From: Ornithoclostridium faecigallinarum
GTDB taxonomy: Bacteria; Bacillota; Clostridia; Christensenellales; UBA3700
NCBI GenBank assembly: GCA_018713665.1
Contig: DVOI01000082.1
Coordinates: 1 to 6,620 of the forward strand
DNA length: 6,620 bases
Reading direction: 5' to 3'
Position numbers and translations under genes: made by a program. Within the stretch, counting starts at the first letter, position 1. The number at the start of each line of letters is the position of its first letter. Below are positions 1 to 6,620 of the stretch, piece after piece. The notes under the pieces were generated by a model. The model was not told where the DNA came from, did not search any database, and was given only the letters and a program-made list of their open reading frames with translations.

Positions 1-642
1 CTGGGGCATTCGGCGTTCCGATTGGAAGAATCGACCGGTACGACCGTGGTCACAGATCCGTACGCCGAGAGTTTGGTCGGCTATCGAATGCAAAGAGTCA
101 ATGCGGACGCTGTGACGTTGAGTCATCATCATCGCGATCATGACGAGGTGAACGCGGTCGGAGGCGCTCCGCAGGTGTTCGACACCGTAGGCGCGTGGGA
201 GGTCAAGGGCGTCGACATCACGTCGATGCACAGCTGGCACGATCCCGAGCAGGGCGGCAGGCGCGGTCCCAATCTAATTTTCAAATACCGTATGGACGGG
301 GTCGACCTATGTCACCTCGGCGACATAGGCGAGGAATGCGGCGCCGAGACGGGGGATCTGATCGGCACGGTCAACGTGCTTATGATTCCGGTCGGAGGCA
401 ATTATACGATCGATGCGGTTCAGGCAAAAGAGTATGTGGATTTTCTGATGCCCGACATAGTGATTCCGATGCATTTCAAAACGCCGTCCTGCGAGGTCGA
501 CATAGGCAAGCTCGATGAATTTTTGGATTTGTTTGACGACGAGCAGATTGTACGCGTCGACGGGGACACGCTTGAAGTCGATCGAGAATATTTTGATGGT
601 GACAGCACGAAAGTAATCGTGTTCTCTGATAGAAATTTTTGA
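1..642 (+). CDS. MBL-fold metal-dependent hydrolase (Lactamase_B_3 / UPF0173-like), 5' end cut off by window
   Basis: The reading frame is open from base 1 and gives 213 residues. It opens with LGHSAF..., which matches the first beta strand and the GH(A/S)xF motif seen near residue 6 to 10 in this family, so probably only a few residues and the start codon are missing. Metal-site motifs are present: HHHRDH at visible residues 42-47 (the HxHxDH signature), SWHD at 78-81, HLGDIG at 105-110 (with the metal-bridging Asp) and PMHF at 156-159 (last His). The IPVGGNYT segment at 129-136 is also typical. Members of this family are cytosolic Zn- or Mn-dependent hydrolases, and some relatives are L-ascorbate-6-phosphate lactonases. 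The substrate cannot be read from sequence. A TTG at position 22 could be read as a start but lies after the conserved GHSAF motif, so it is not the true start. No clear intrinsic terminator follows. Family call is firm, specific function unknown. Confidence 0.88.
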   Translation: MGHSAFRLEESTGTTVVTDPYAESLVGYRMQRVNADAVTLSHHHRDHDEVNAVGGAPQVFDTVGAWEVKGVDITSMHSWHDPEQGGRRGPNLIFKYRMDGVDLCHLGDIGEECGAETGDLIGTVNVLMIPVGGNYTIDAVQAKEYVDFLMPDIVIPMHFKTPSCEVDIGKLDEFLDLFDDEQIVRVDGDTLEVDREYFDGDSTKVIVFSDRNF

Positions 643-682
643 CAATTTTTGCGCGGATCGCCGTTTTTCGTCACGAAACAAC

Positions 683-712
683 ATGGCAGCGAGAGCCGAA
701 AAAGTATATAAT
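683..712 (+). promoter_or_regulatory. Probable SigA-type promoter of rho
   Basis: A perfect TATAAT lies at 707-712. An 18-base spacer separates it from ATGGCA at 683-688, which matches four of six bases of the -35 consensus. Transcription would start near 719, giving a leader of about 60 bases before the rho ATG. The -10 box is convincing and the -35 box is weak, so a regulator or other contacts may contribute. Confidence 0.55.
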
Positions 713-743
713 CAAATGACGGGGACGGGGATCCGCAATCGAC

Positions 744-773
744 AGGCAAATCGCCTAATTTTATGACAGGAGA
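744..773 (+). promoter_or_regulatory. rho leader: small hairpin and ribosome binding site
   Basis: AGGC at 744-747 and GCCT at 753-756 can form a 4-bp hairpin with a 5-base loop. AGGAGA at 768-773 is a strong Shine-Dalgarno sequence, seven bases (773-779) after AGGAG and before the ATG at 780, and it fixes that start. The leader is not C-rich, so no Rho-loading (rut-like) site can be argued from it. The hairpin is short and may have no role. Confidence 0.5.
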
Positions 774-779
774 AAGAAA

Positions 780-2279
<1,500 letters not shown>

Positions 2280-2283
2280 ACGC

Positions 2284-2312
2284 TTGCACTTTTGCGAGAG
2301 CGGTGATATAAT
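2284..2312 (+). promoter_or_regulatory. Promoter of tRNA-Gly with TG-extended -10
   Basis: TGATATAAT at 2304-2312 combines an extended TGN element with a perfect -10 box. TTGCAC at 2284-2289 sits 17 bases upstream and matches the invariant TTG of the -35 consensus. The -35 box begins only five bases after the rho stop codon. Transcription would start near 2319, about 27 bases before the mature tRNA. Confidence 0.75.
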
Positions 2313-2323
2313 ATAGAACGCAA

Positions 2324-2341
2324 GCCGCGCGAGTGCGCGGC
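2324..2341 (+). other. Hairpin in the tRNA-Gly precursor 5' leader
   Basis: GCCGCGC (2324-2330) and GCGCGGC (2335-2341) form a perfect 7-bp G+C stem closed by a GAGT tetraloop, ending four bases before the mature tRNA 5' end. No U-tract follows, so it is not an intrinsic terminator. It would lie just upstream of the RNase P cleavage site. Bases 2329-2335 also read GCGAGTG, identical to the 5' acceptor strand of the tRNA. Confidence 0.6.
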
Positions 2342-2345
2342 GTAT

Positions 2346-2419
2346 GCGAGTGTAGTTTAATGGCAAAACTCGAGCTTCCCAAGCTTGCGTCGTGGGTTCG
2401 ATTCCCATCACTCGCTCCA
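2346..2419 (+). tRNA. tRNA-Gly, anticodon CCC
   Basis: The 74-base sequence folds as a full cloverleaf. The acceptor pairs GCGAGTG (2346-2352) with CACTCGC (2409-2415). The D arm is GTTT/AAAC with GG in its loop. The anticodon stem is CGAGC (2371-2375) with GCTTG (2383-2387), and the loop TTCCCAA carries anticodon CCC at 2378-2380. The variable loop is 4 bases. The T arm is GTGGG (2392-2396) with CCCAT (2404-2408) around TTCGATT. The discriminator is T2416 and the CCA end (2417-2419) is encoded. CCC reads only the GGG codon, so a tRNA-Gly with UCC or GCC must exist elsewhere in the genome. The gene has its own promoter and terminator, though read-through from rho is possible. Confidence 0.97.
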
Positions 2420-2420
2420 G

Positions 2421-2445
2421 AGCCGACGGTTTTCGTCGGCTTTTT
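2421..2445 (+). terminator. Intrinsic terminator after tRNA-Gly
   Basis: AGCCGACG (2421-2428) and CGTCGGCT (2434-2441) form a perfect 8-bp stem with a 5-base GTTTT loop, followed by a T run to 2445. It begins two bases after the tRNA CCA. Because no terminator is seen between rho and the tRNA, it probably also ends any rho read-through transcripts. Confidence 0.9.
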
Positions 2446-2523
2446 CATCGTTTGGCGAGCGTGAATAAAAGTGTAAAAGCCGCGAATTTTGTACCGTATT
2501 CGGGACATCGAAGATTTGCGGTA

Positions 2524-2552
2524 TTGACATTGAAAACGTTTTGTGATATATT
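2524..2552 (+). promoter_or_regulatory. Strong SigA-type promoter of the ankyrin-repeat gene
   Basis: A perfect TTGACA at 2524-2529 and TGATATATT at 2544-2552 (TGN plus TATATT) are spaced by exactly 17 bases. Transcription would start near 2559, leaving a leader of about 32 bases. This is the closest match to consensus in the window, so the gene should be well expressed unless a repressor acts. An imperfect inverted repeat, CCGCGAAT (2480-2487) and ATTTGCGG (2514-2521), lies just upstream of the -35 box. Confidence 0.82.
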
Positions 2553-2577
2553 GTCATCGAGGCGTAAACGGCGCCGC

Positions 2578-2583
2578 AAGGAG
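2578..2583 (+). promoter_or_regulatory. Ribosome binding site that fixes the start at 2591
   Basis: AAGGAG at 2578-2583 sits seven bases before the ATG at 2591. The reading frame can be extended upstream to a TTG at 2543, but that codon overlaps the -10 promoter element and has no Shine-Dalgarno sequence, so 2591 is the start. Confidence 0.85.
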
Positions 2584-2590
2584 CGAGGAT

Positions 2591-4372
2591 ATGAAGAGAG
2601 AAAAAGATCTTCTTGACGAATTTTACGATTGTTTCGGCAGCGCGTCGTGCGATTTCGCGCGAGCAAAGCGTCTGCTCGCGCAGGGATTGGACATCAACGC
2701 GCTGTATAACGACGAAGATTTGCTGTCGGGCGCGATGCTGGAGTTGACAGGACAGAACAATCCCGAACAAGAGCCATCCTGTTTGCTCGAGGTCGTCAAG
2801 TTCTTTTTGAAGAACGGTTTTGACGTCGCCGCGCGCGGAGGCGCCGCAGGGTCCGAGTGTCTCGGAATGTTAAGATTTTTTGCGAATCTCGACGAGGCGC
2901 TCGAGGCGGCGAAGCTGTTGCTTGACAAGGGGGCGCGGTGCGTTGAGGATGAGGACGGTCTCACGCCGCTGTCTCTGCTGGGCAGTGAGAGTCACATTGC
3001 GTTTTCGGAGCGCGATTACAGATATTCGATGTGTTGCGAAGTGCTTTACGAGGTGATTGAGAGGGCGGAAAACAACGTTGAATATCGCGGCATAATATTC
3101 GCCGATTGCCACGAATACGGATCGCTCAAAGCGGTGTGGGCGCAGAGGCTTGACTCAGGCAGGCGCGCGGAGAGGTGGCTGCTCGTCTTTGAACAAAAGT
3201 GTATGTTTGTCGACAACTTTTGCGCGTATTACGACGACATCCCGGGAGGGAATTTCGCCGATATAAGCTCACTGTTCAAAGAGATAATCGGGCGCGAGGT
3301 GACGCAGGTCAACCCGTTCGGTATTGCGCGGAGCGGCGGCACTTCATCCTTTGTCGAAGTCGCGCTTGGCGGCATTTCGGTGATTTTCAAAAGAGCGGGC
3401 GACAACCTGTGCGAGGTGTTCACAGACAGCGGCGAGACGAGAGGCTGTGCCGAATTCGACAATGCGATGAGGGAGCTCAAAGTCCCCGAGAGGGAGATTG
3501 CCGCATTGATTGGGCTCGGCGGCGCGGCTGCGCGCAAGAGCGCAATCGGATATACCCGTTTTGCGTCGAAGGAGACGGAGATAGGCGCATACGAAGTCGC
3601 GTATTTCATTCGCGGCTATGAGCGCACGCACGGCGAGGGCGTCGTCGAATTGCGCCACGGACTTTATGCGCGGTGCGTGAAGGCTGTGGCAGGTGCGAAA
3701 GAAGGGGAGATATACTCGGTCGAAGGGGTGGACGGCGAGAAGGACAACTATATCTTGAAAAACATTGGCATGGTTTCGGCGGACGACTTCAAATTGCTGC
3801 GGCCGTCAAAGGTGAGGTATGAGGGCAAGAGGATTGCCGACAATGTCCGCATAGCGAAAGACGGATGCAAAATTTGGGGCGTCTACGACGTAAAACGCGC
3901 CGAAGGCAGATGGCTGATTCTCGGAGGCGGCGAGGTGGTCGCGTCGAGCGACTGTACGCCGTTGGAATATACGCCGATCGAGGATATGGCGCCGCGCCGT
4001 TGGACGAACGTTGATATCGCCGTATCCGAAGCGATTGAGTTCGGGGTGAAACCGGACTGCTTTGTCGCCGAGGACGCGGCTGTCTTTGCGGACGGCGAAA
4101 AGGTGGCGGATGGCAAGGAGGAAACGCTTGACTATTTTCAAACGATTTTTCGTACCCGTGTCGATAACGGTATATATTGCGTCGCGTACGAAGCGCATTC
4201 GGAGGAGAAATGGAAAGGGCACGACAAGGGCGAAAGATTTGTATTTGTCAGATGTTCGGACGGCACGACGATGTCCGTGTTTTTGGACAGGTTCAACGAT
4301 CGCAAACTTCTGTCCGCCGAGGTGTTTTCGGGCAATCCAAAGGCGTCGTTCACAAGGTATGACGTGCGCTGA
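2591..4372 (+). CDS. Ankyrin-repeat-like multidomain protein of unknown function
   Basis: 593 residues, no signal peptide or membrane segment, so probably cytosolic. I do not recognise the whole protein. The N-terminus looks like two or three degenerate ankyrin units. The first has AKRLLAQGLDIN at 25-36, the second VVKFFLKNGFDV at 68-79, and the third AAKLLLDKGA at 106-115 followed by DGLTPL at 122-127, a classic ankyrin turn. Residues 165-340 are beta-rich with no family I can name. Residues 359-404 (RCVKAVAGAKEGEIYSV to DDFKLL) resemble small SH3-like beta barrels found in phage and Bacillota proteins. Two further beta-rich segments follow at about 410-465 and 515-570. There are about 18 cysteines but no ordered metal motif. 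It is a single-gene transcription unit with its own strong promoter and RBS, convergent with the next gene. Ankyrin units usually bind proteins, so a binding or scaffold role is a guess only. Confidence 0.85.
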   Translation: MKREKDLLDEFYDCFGSASCDFARAKRLLAQGLDINALYNDEDLLSGAMLELTGQNNPEQEPSCLLEVVKFFLKNGFDVAARGGAAGSECLGMLRFFANLDEALEAAKLLLDKGARCVEDEDGLTPLSLLGSESHIAFSERDYRYSMCCEVLYEVIERAENNVEYRGIIFADCHEYGSLKAVWAQRLDSGRRAERWLLVFEQKCMFVDNFCAYYDDIPGGNFADISSLFKEIIGREVTQVNPFGIARSGGTSSFVEVALGGISVIFKRAGDNLCEVFTDSGETRGCAEFDNAMRELKVPEREIAALIGLGGAAARKSAIGYTRFASKETEIGAYEVAYFIRGYERTHGEGVVELRHGLYARCVKAVAGAKEGEIYSVEGVDGEKDNYILKNIGMVSADDFKLLRPSKVRYEGKRIADNVRIAKDGCKIWGVYDVKRAEGRWLILGGGEVVASSDCTPLEYTPIEDMAPRRWTNVDIAVSEAIEFGVKPDCFVAEDAAVFADGEKVADGKEETLDYFQTIFRTRVDNGIYCVAYEAHSEEKWKGHDKGERFVFVRCSDGTTMSVFLDRFNDRKLLSAEVFSGNPKASFTRYDVR

Positions 4373-4392
4373 ACGCTTGCGGCGGCGTGTTG

Positions 4393-4429
4393 AAAAACAG
4401 GGACGGCTTGTCACCGTCCCGAATTTTTT
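4393..4429. terminator. Bidirectional intrinsic terminator between convergent genes
   Basis: GGGACGG (4400-4406) and CCGTCCC (4414-4420) form a 7-bp stem with a 7-base loop. On the + strand the stem is followed by GAA and six T (4424-4429). On the - strand it is followed by TG and five T (complement of the A run at 4393-4397). It can therefore serve both the ankyrin-repeat gene and the DUF4838-like gene. Its right edge lies three bases from the stop codon of the minus-strand gene. Confidence 0.85.
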
Positions 4430-4432
4430 CAA

Positions 4433-6442
4433 TCAAGATGATTGATTGTCGTTTGAGCGTTTGCGTCTCTTTTTCACCGCTCGGGGAATCAGTACCGCTG
4501 CGGCGACGACGCCTGCCGCTCCGATTGCGGCGGAGACGACAATCAAGGTCAAATATATCTTTTGCGTTTTCAGATATTCGGGATAGACGCTGTCGATATA
4601 TTCGTCGATATAGGGCGGCGCAATTTCGTGGTGGCGCTCAATGCCCAGCTCTTTGACGAGCGGCTTGAATTCCTCGAACGCAGCCTCTTTGTTGACGACG
4701 TCGAAGCCGCCGGCGGTCATGCGCGCATACAGCACGTTGACGCGAATCTCCTTTGCGAATTGCGTCTTTTGGGGATCGTCTTTGACCGCGTCCAGCGCGG
4801 CGAGGGTCAATTCGTCGTATTTGGCGAGGTTGGACGGGGACAGATAGTCGAAGTAGTGCCATTCGGGGCGGTCGTAGAGGTCGAGGTTGTCGGCGTGCGA
4901 GACGCTCTCGTGCAGACGATCGAGGTATTCGGCGAGGTAGGGCGCGGCGTCGCCGTAGGTGACGACGAGGTATTTGCCGATGATTGACTCGATGTCGGCG
5001 TCGATGTCCCAAAGCTGCCGCGCGAGCACATAGCTGCGCAGGCAGGCGAGTTCGTCGCCCTGTTCGCGGCTGCCTTGGTGGAAGACGCCGGTGACGTTGT
5101 TTTGCTTGTAGAATTCGAGGTTGGACTGCTGCACCGAGAAGTTGGGATAGGGCAGCAGCAGGTTGTGGAAGTTGACTGTATAGTCCCAAACGACGAGGTT
5201 GTTGCAGATTGCGCTCCAGCTCTCGATCATTCGTTTTGCCTCGGCGGATTTTTCATTGCCGTCGTCGGACGCGGAGTAGAGTTGAGACGTCTGTATCGGC
5301 GCGATGACGATGTTGACGTTGTCGCGGCAGGTCATACCTTCGGGGACGACGTTGTTATAAAAATACGCGAGCGTGCTTATGATTTTGTCGGGGAAGTCGT
5401 CCGCGAGGCGGTTGACGATCTCGAGCATCGCGCCCATCTGCGAGCCGTATTTTTCGTAGGCGGCGGTGCAGTCGGCGCACTCGCACATATGCCACGAGTC
5501 GTTGATGCTGAAGTCCCAATAGATTGCGTCGGGATATTGTTCCATCATCGCCGCCATATTGTCGCGGATGATGGGGTAGAGTTCTTCGTTGGTCAGGCAC
5601 AATTGAGTGGGCAGACCGTCGTCCGCGGTATGCATGCGTACGCCGCCGATCTCGGCGTAGTATTCGGGGTGTTCGTCAAAGTATTGTTCGGGCGGAACAT
5701 AGCTGAACACGCTGTGGCACCATTTGCCCCAATAGCGGTTGCCGTCGTTGCCGAGGTCTTCGTAGCGGTAGCCGGTGCCGTTGCTCTTGATGCGGCGGCT
5801 CCAAATGCTCTCGGTTGGGGTTTCGGACTCGTACGCCTCGTGGCTGACTTCGTATTGGTAGATGCGCCGCCAGCGGAAGTCGGGGTTGTCGATCTTGTCC
5901 TCGGTGGCGAGCGCTATCGTCTCGAGTCGGGGGATGTAGGAGTAGTCGTCGCGGACGAACATGCATCCGAGTTCGTTTTCCAAAAAGCAATAGATGCCGT
6001 TTGCAAGCCCGTCGGAGCTTTTTGCGTCGATGAAGATGTTGCTGTCCTCGTCGTAGGTCAGCGCATAGCCGTCGTCGGCGACGCCCTCGGGAGCGGCATT
6101 GAATCCGATCGCAATGCACGGCGTGAGCTCGGGCAGTGCGTCGACGAGCGCAAAAGCGTCGTCATCGCCCGTCATCTCGCGCAGCGTCGATTGTAAAAAT
6201 TCGGTGTCCGTGTCGATTCCGGAAGCATTGGGCGATACGGCGATCGCATATTCGCTCACGCCGTCCTTGGCGAGATAGAAGTCTTTCGGCTCAGCCATGA
6301 TGTCCGCGAACGCCTCTTCGCTGTAAGGCGAAGACGTGCTCACTTTGATGGGCTCGGGCGCGGTGCCGCCGGTGCAGGCGGACAATACGAGCGATATCGC
6401 AAGGATGAGAGTCAGGCATGCGGTGATAAAAATTTTCTTCAT
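4433..6442 (-). CDS. DUF4838-like lipoprotein (glycoside-hydrolase-related) with C-terminal transmembrane anchor
   Basis: 669 residues. The N-terminus is a lipoprotein signal: MKK, a hydrophobic core to about residue 20, then lipobox LSAC with Cys23. Residues about 105-165 resemble the small alpha/beta domain that precedes the barrel in GH67 and GH20 enzymes, with DDGYALTY at 123-130 and NGIYCFLENELGCMF at 148-162. Residues about 185-480 resemble the DUF4838 barrel, including IYWDFSINDSW (307-317) and a C-x-C-x2-C cluster (C320, C322, C325). A helical region follows to about 620. Residues 629-653 form a hydrophobic segment followed by a basic tail (KKRRKR, 657-662), which reads as a membrane span with a cytoplasmic tail. 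There is no LPXTG motif. By family it should act on or bind carbohydrate at the cell surface, but the substrate is unknown. GAGGAG six bases upstream supports the ATG at 6442. No sugar transporter or other catabolic gene is visible nearby. Confidence 0.88.
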   Translation of the reverse strand: MKKIFITACLTLILAISLVLSACTGGTAPEPIKVSTSSPYSEEAFADIMAEPKDFYLAKDGVSEYAIAVSPNASGIDTDTEFLQSTLREMTGDDDAFALVDALPELTPCIAIGFNAAPEGVADDGYALTYDEDSNIFIDAKSSDGLANGIYCFLENELGCMFVRDDYSYIPRLETIALATEDKIDNPDFRWRRIYQYEVSHEAYESETPTESIWSRRIKSNGTGYRYEDLGNDGNRYWGKWCHSVFSYVPPEQYFDEHPEYYAEIGGVRMHTADDGLPTQLCLTNEELYPIIRDNMAAMMEQYPDAIYWDFSINDSWHMCECADCTAAYEKYGSQMGAMLEIVNRLADDFPDKIISTLAYFYNNVVPEGMTCRDNVNIVIAPIQTSQLYSASDDGNEKSAEAKRMIESWSAICNNLVVWDYTVNFHNLLLPYPNFSVQQSNLEFYKQNNVTGVFHQGSREQGDELACLRSYVLARQLWDIDADIESIIGKYLVVTYGDAAPYLAEYLDRLHESVSHADNLDLYDRPEWHYFDYLSPSNLAKYDELTLAALDAVKDDPQKTQFAKEIRVNVLYARMTAGGFDVVNKEAAFEEFKPLVKELGIERHHEIAPPYIDEYIDSVYPEYLKTQKIYLTLIVVSAAIGAAGVVAAAVLIPRAVKKRRKRSNDNQSS

Positions 6443-6476
6443 CGCGTACTCCTCGAAGTGGATTTATCTTGATATC

Positions 6477-6505
6477 ATTGTATCATATCCGCGCGCGCGG
6501 CGCAA
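6477..6505 (-). promoter_or_regulatory. Promoter of the DUF4838-like gene, TG-extended -10
   Basis: Read on the minus strand, TGATACAAT (complement of 6477-6485) holds a TGN extension and a TACAAT -10 box. TTGCGC (complement of 6500-6505) lies 17 bases upstream as a partial -35 match. Transcription would start near 6470, giving a leader of about 28 bases with GAGGAG at 6449-6454. The spacer contains a perfect 12-bp CG palindrome at 6489-6500. Confidence 0.65.
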
Positions 6506-6620
6506 GGCTTTGCATGTTTGCGTGTGACGAATGCGGCGGTGAAAACGAATAGATATATACTCATCTATTAACATTGACGAAAGCGGCTGTTGCATATTAT
6601 TCGCTCGTTTGCATATCTAA
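6506..6620. other. Right-edge intergenic segment without a supported gene
   Basis: No open frame here has a ribosome binding site or recognisable product on either strand. The segment is A+T-rich past 6540. It contains an inverted repeat, AATAGAT (6548-6554) and ATCTATT (6563-6569), separated by 8 bases, which could be an operator. A TTGACG at 6574-6579 with TATTAT at 6595-6600 has only a 15-base spacer, too short for a convincing promoter. Confidence 0.5.

Noticed and set aside
22..24. TTG as start codon of the MBL-fold gene
   Set aside because: The conserved LGHSAF motif is in frame upstream of it, so the gene starts before the window.
639..644. TTGACA as a -35 box for rho
   Set aside because: No -10-like hexamer lies 16-18 bases downstream, and the box overlaps the end of the MBL gene.
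2543..2545. TTG as start codon of the ankyrin-type gene
   Set aside because: It overlaps the extended -10 element and lacks a Shine-Dalgarno sequence. ATG at 2591 has AAGGAG at good spacing.
2346..2590. tRNA-Gly as an integration site with the ankyrin-type gene as island cargo
   Set aside because: No integrase and no second copy of the tRNA 3' end is visible in the window.
5075..6196. A 373-residue open frame on the plus strand
   Set aside because: It is the antisense shadow of the DUF4838-like gene, whose codon bias keeps the opposite frame open. It is valine- and alanine-rich with no domain and no ribosome binding site.
6540..6553. TGAAAACGAATAGA as a CcpA cre site for the carbohydrate-related gene
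   Set aside because: The conserved C in the right half is G, and the preceding base does not fit the consensus. It is too weak to call without other cre sites for comparison.

Overview
The window looks like ordinary chromosome from an uncultured, gut-type member of the Bacillota (Clostridia-like). That assignment is inference. It rests on a Rho factor with an N-terminal extension, AGGAG-type ribosome binding sites, SigA-type promoters with TG-extended -10 boxes, a CCA-encoding tRNA, U-tract terminators, and a lipoprotein of a polysaccharide-related family. Base composition is near 50% G+C by eye. There is no IS element, phage gene, CRISPR array or rRNA.

Layout, left to right. Positions 1-642 (+) hold the 3' part of a metallo-beta-lactamase-fold hydrolase, cut by the window edge. 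Positions 643-779 carry a promoter and leader for rho (780-2279, +), the transcription termination factor. A strong promoter follows, then a leader hairpin and a tRNA-Gly with anticodon CCC (2346-2419, +), closed by an intrinsic terminator (2421-2445). A further textbook promoter drives a 593-residue protein of unknown function (2591-4372, +) with an ankyrin-like N-terminus and several small beta-rich segments. A bidirectional terminator (about 4393-4429) separates it from a convergent gene on the minus strand (6442-4433). That gene encodes a 669-residue lipoprotein resembling the DUF4838 / glycoside-hydrolase-like family, with an extra C-terminal transmembrane segment. Its promoter lies at 6477-6505, and the last 115 bases hold no gene I can support.

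The genes do not form an obvious pathway. Each transcription unit has its own promoter, and two are closed by clear terminators. The exception is rho, which has no intrinsic terminator before the tRNA, so some rho transcripts may run through tRNA-Gly. The most interesting points are the unrecognised ankyrin-type protein, a tRNA leader that repeats the acceptor-stem sequence inside a hairpin, the double membrane anchoring of the DUF4838-like protein, and a perfect CG palindrome in the spacer of its promoter. I do not see a clear new multi-gene system.
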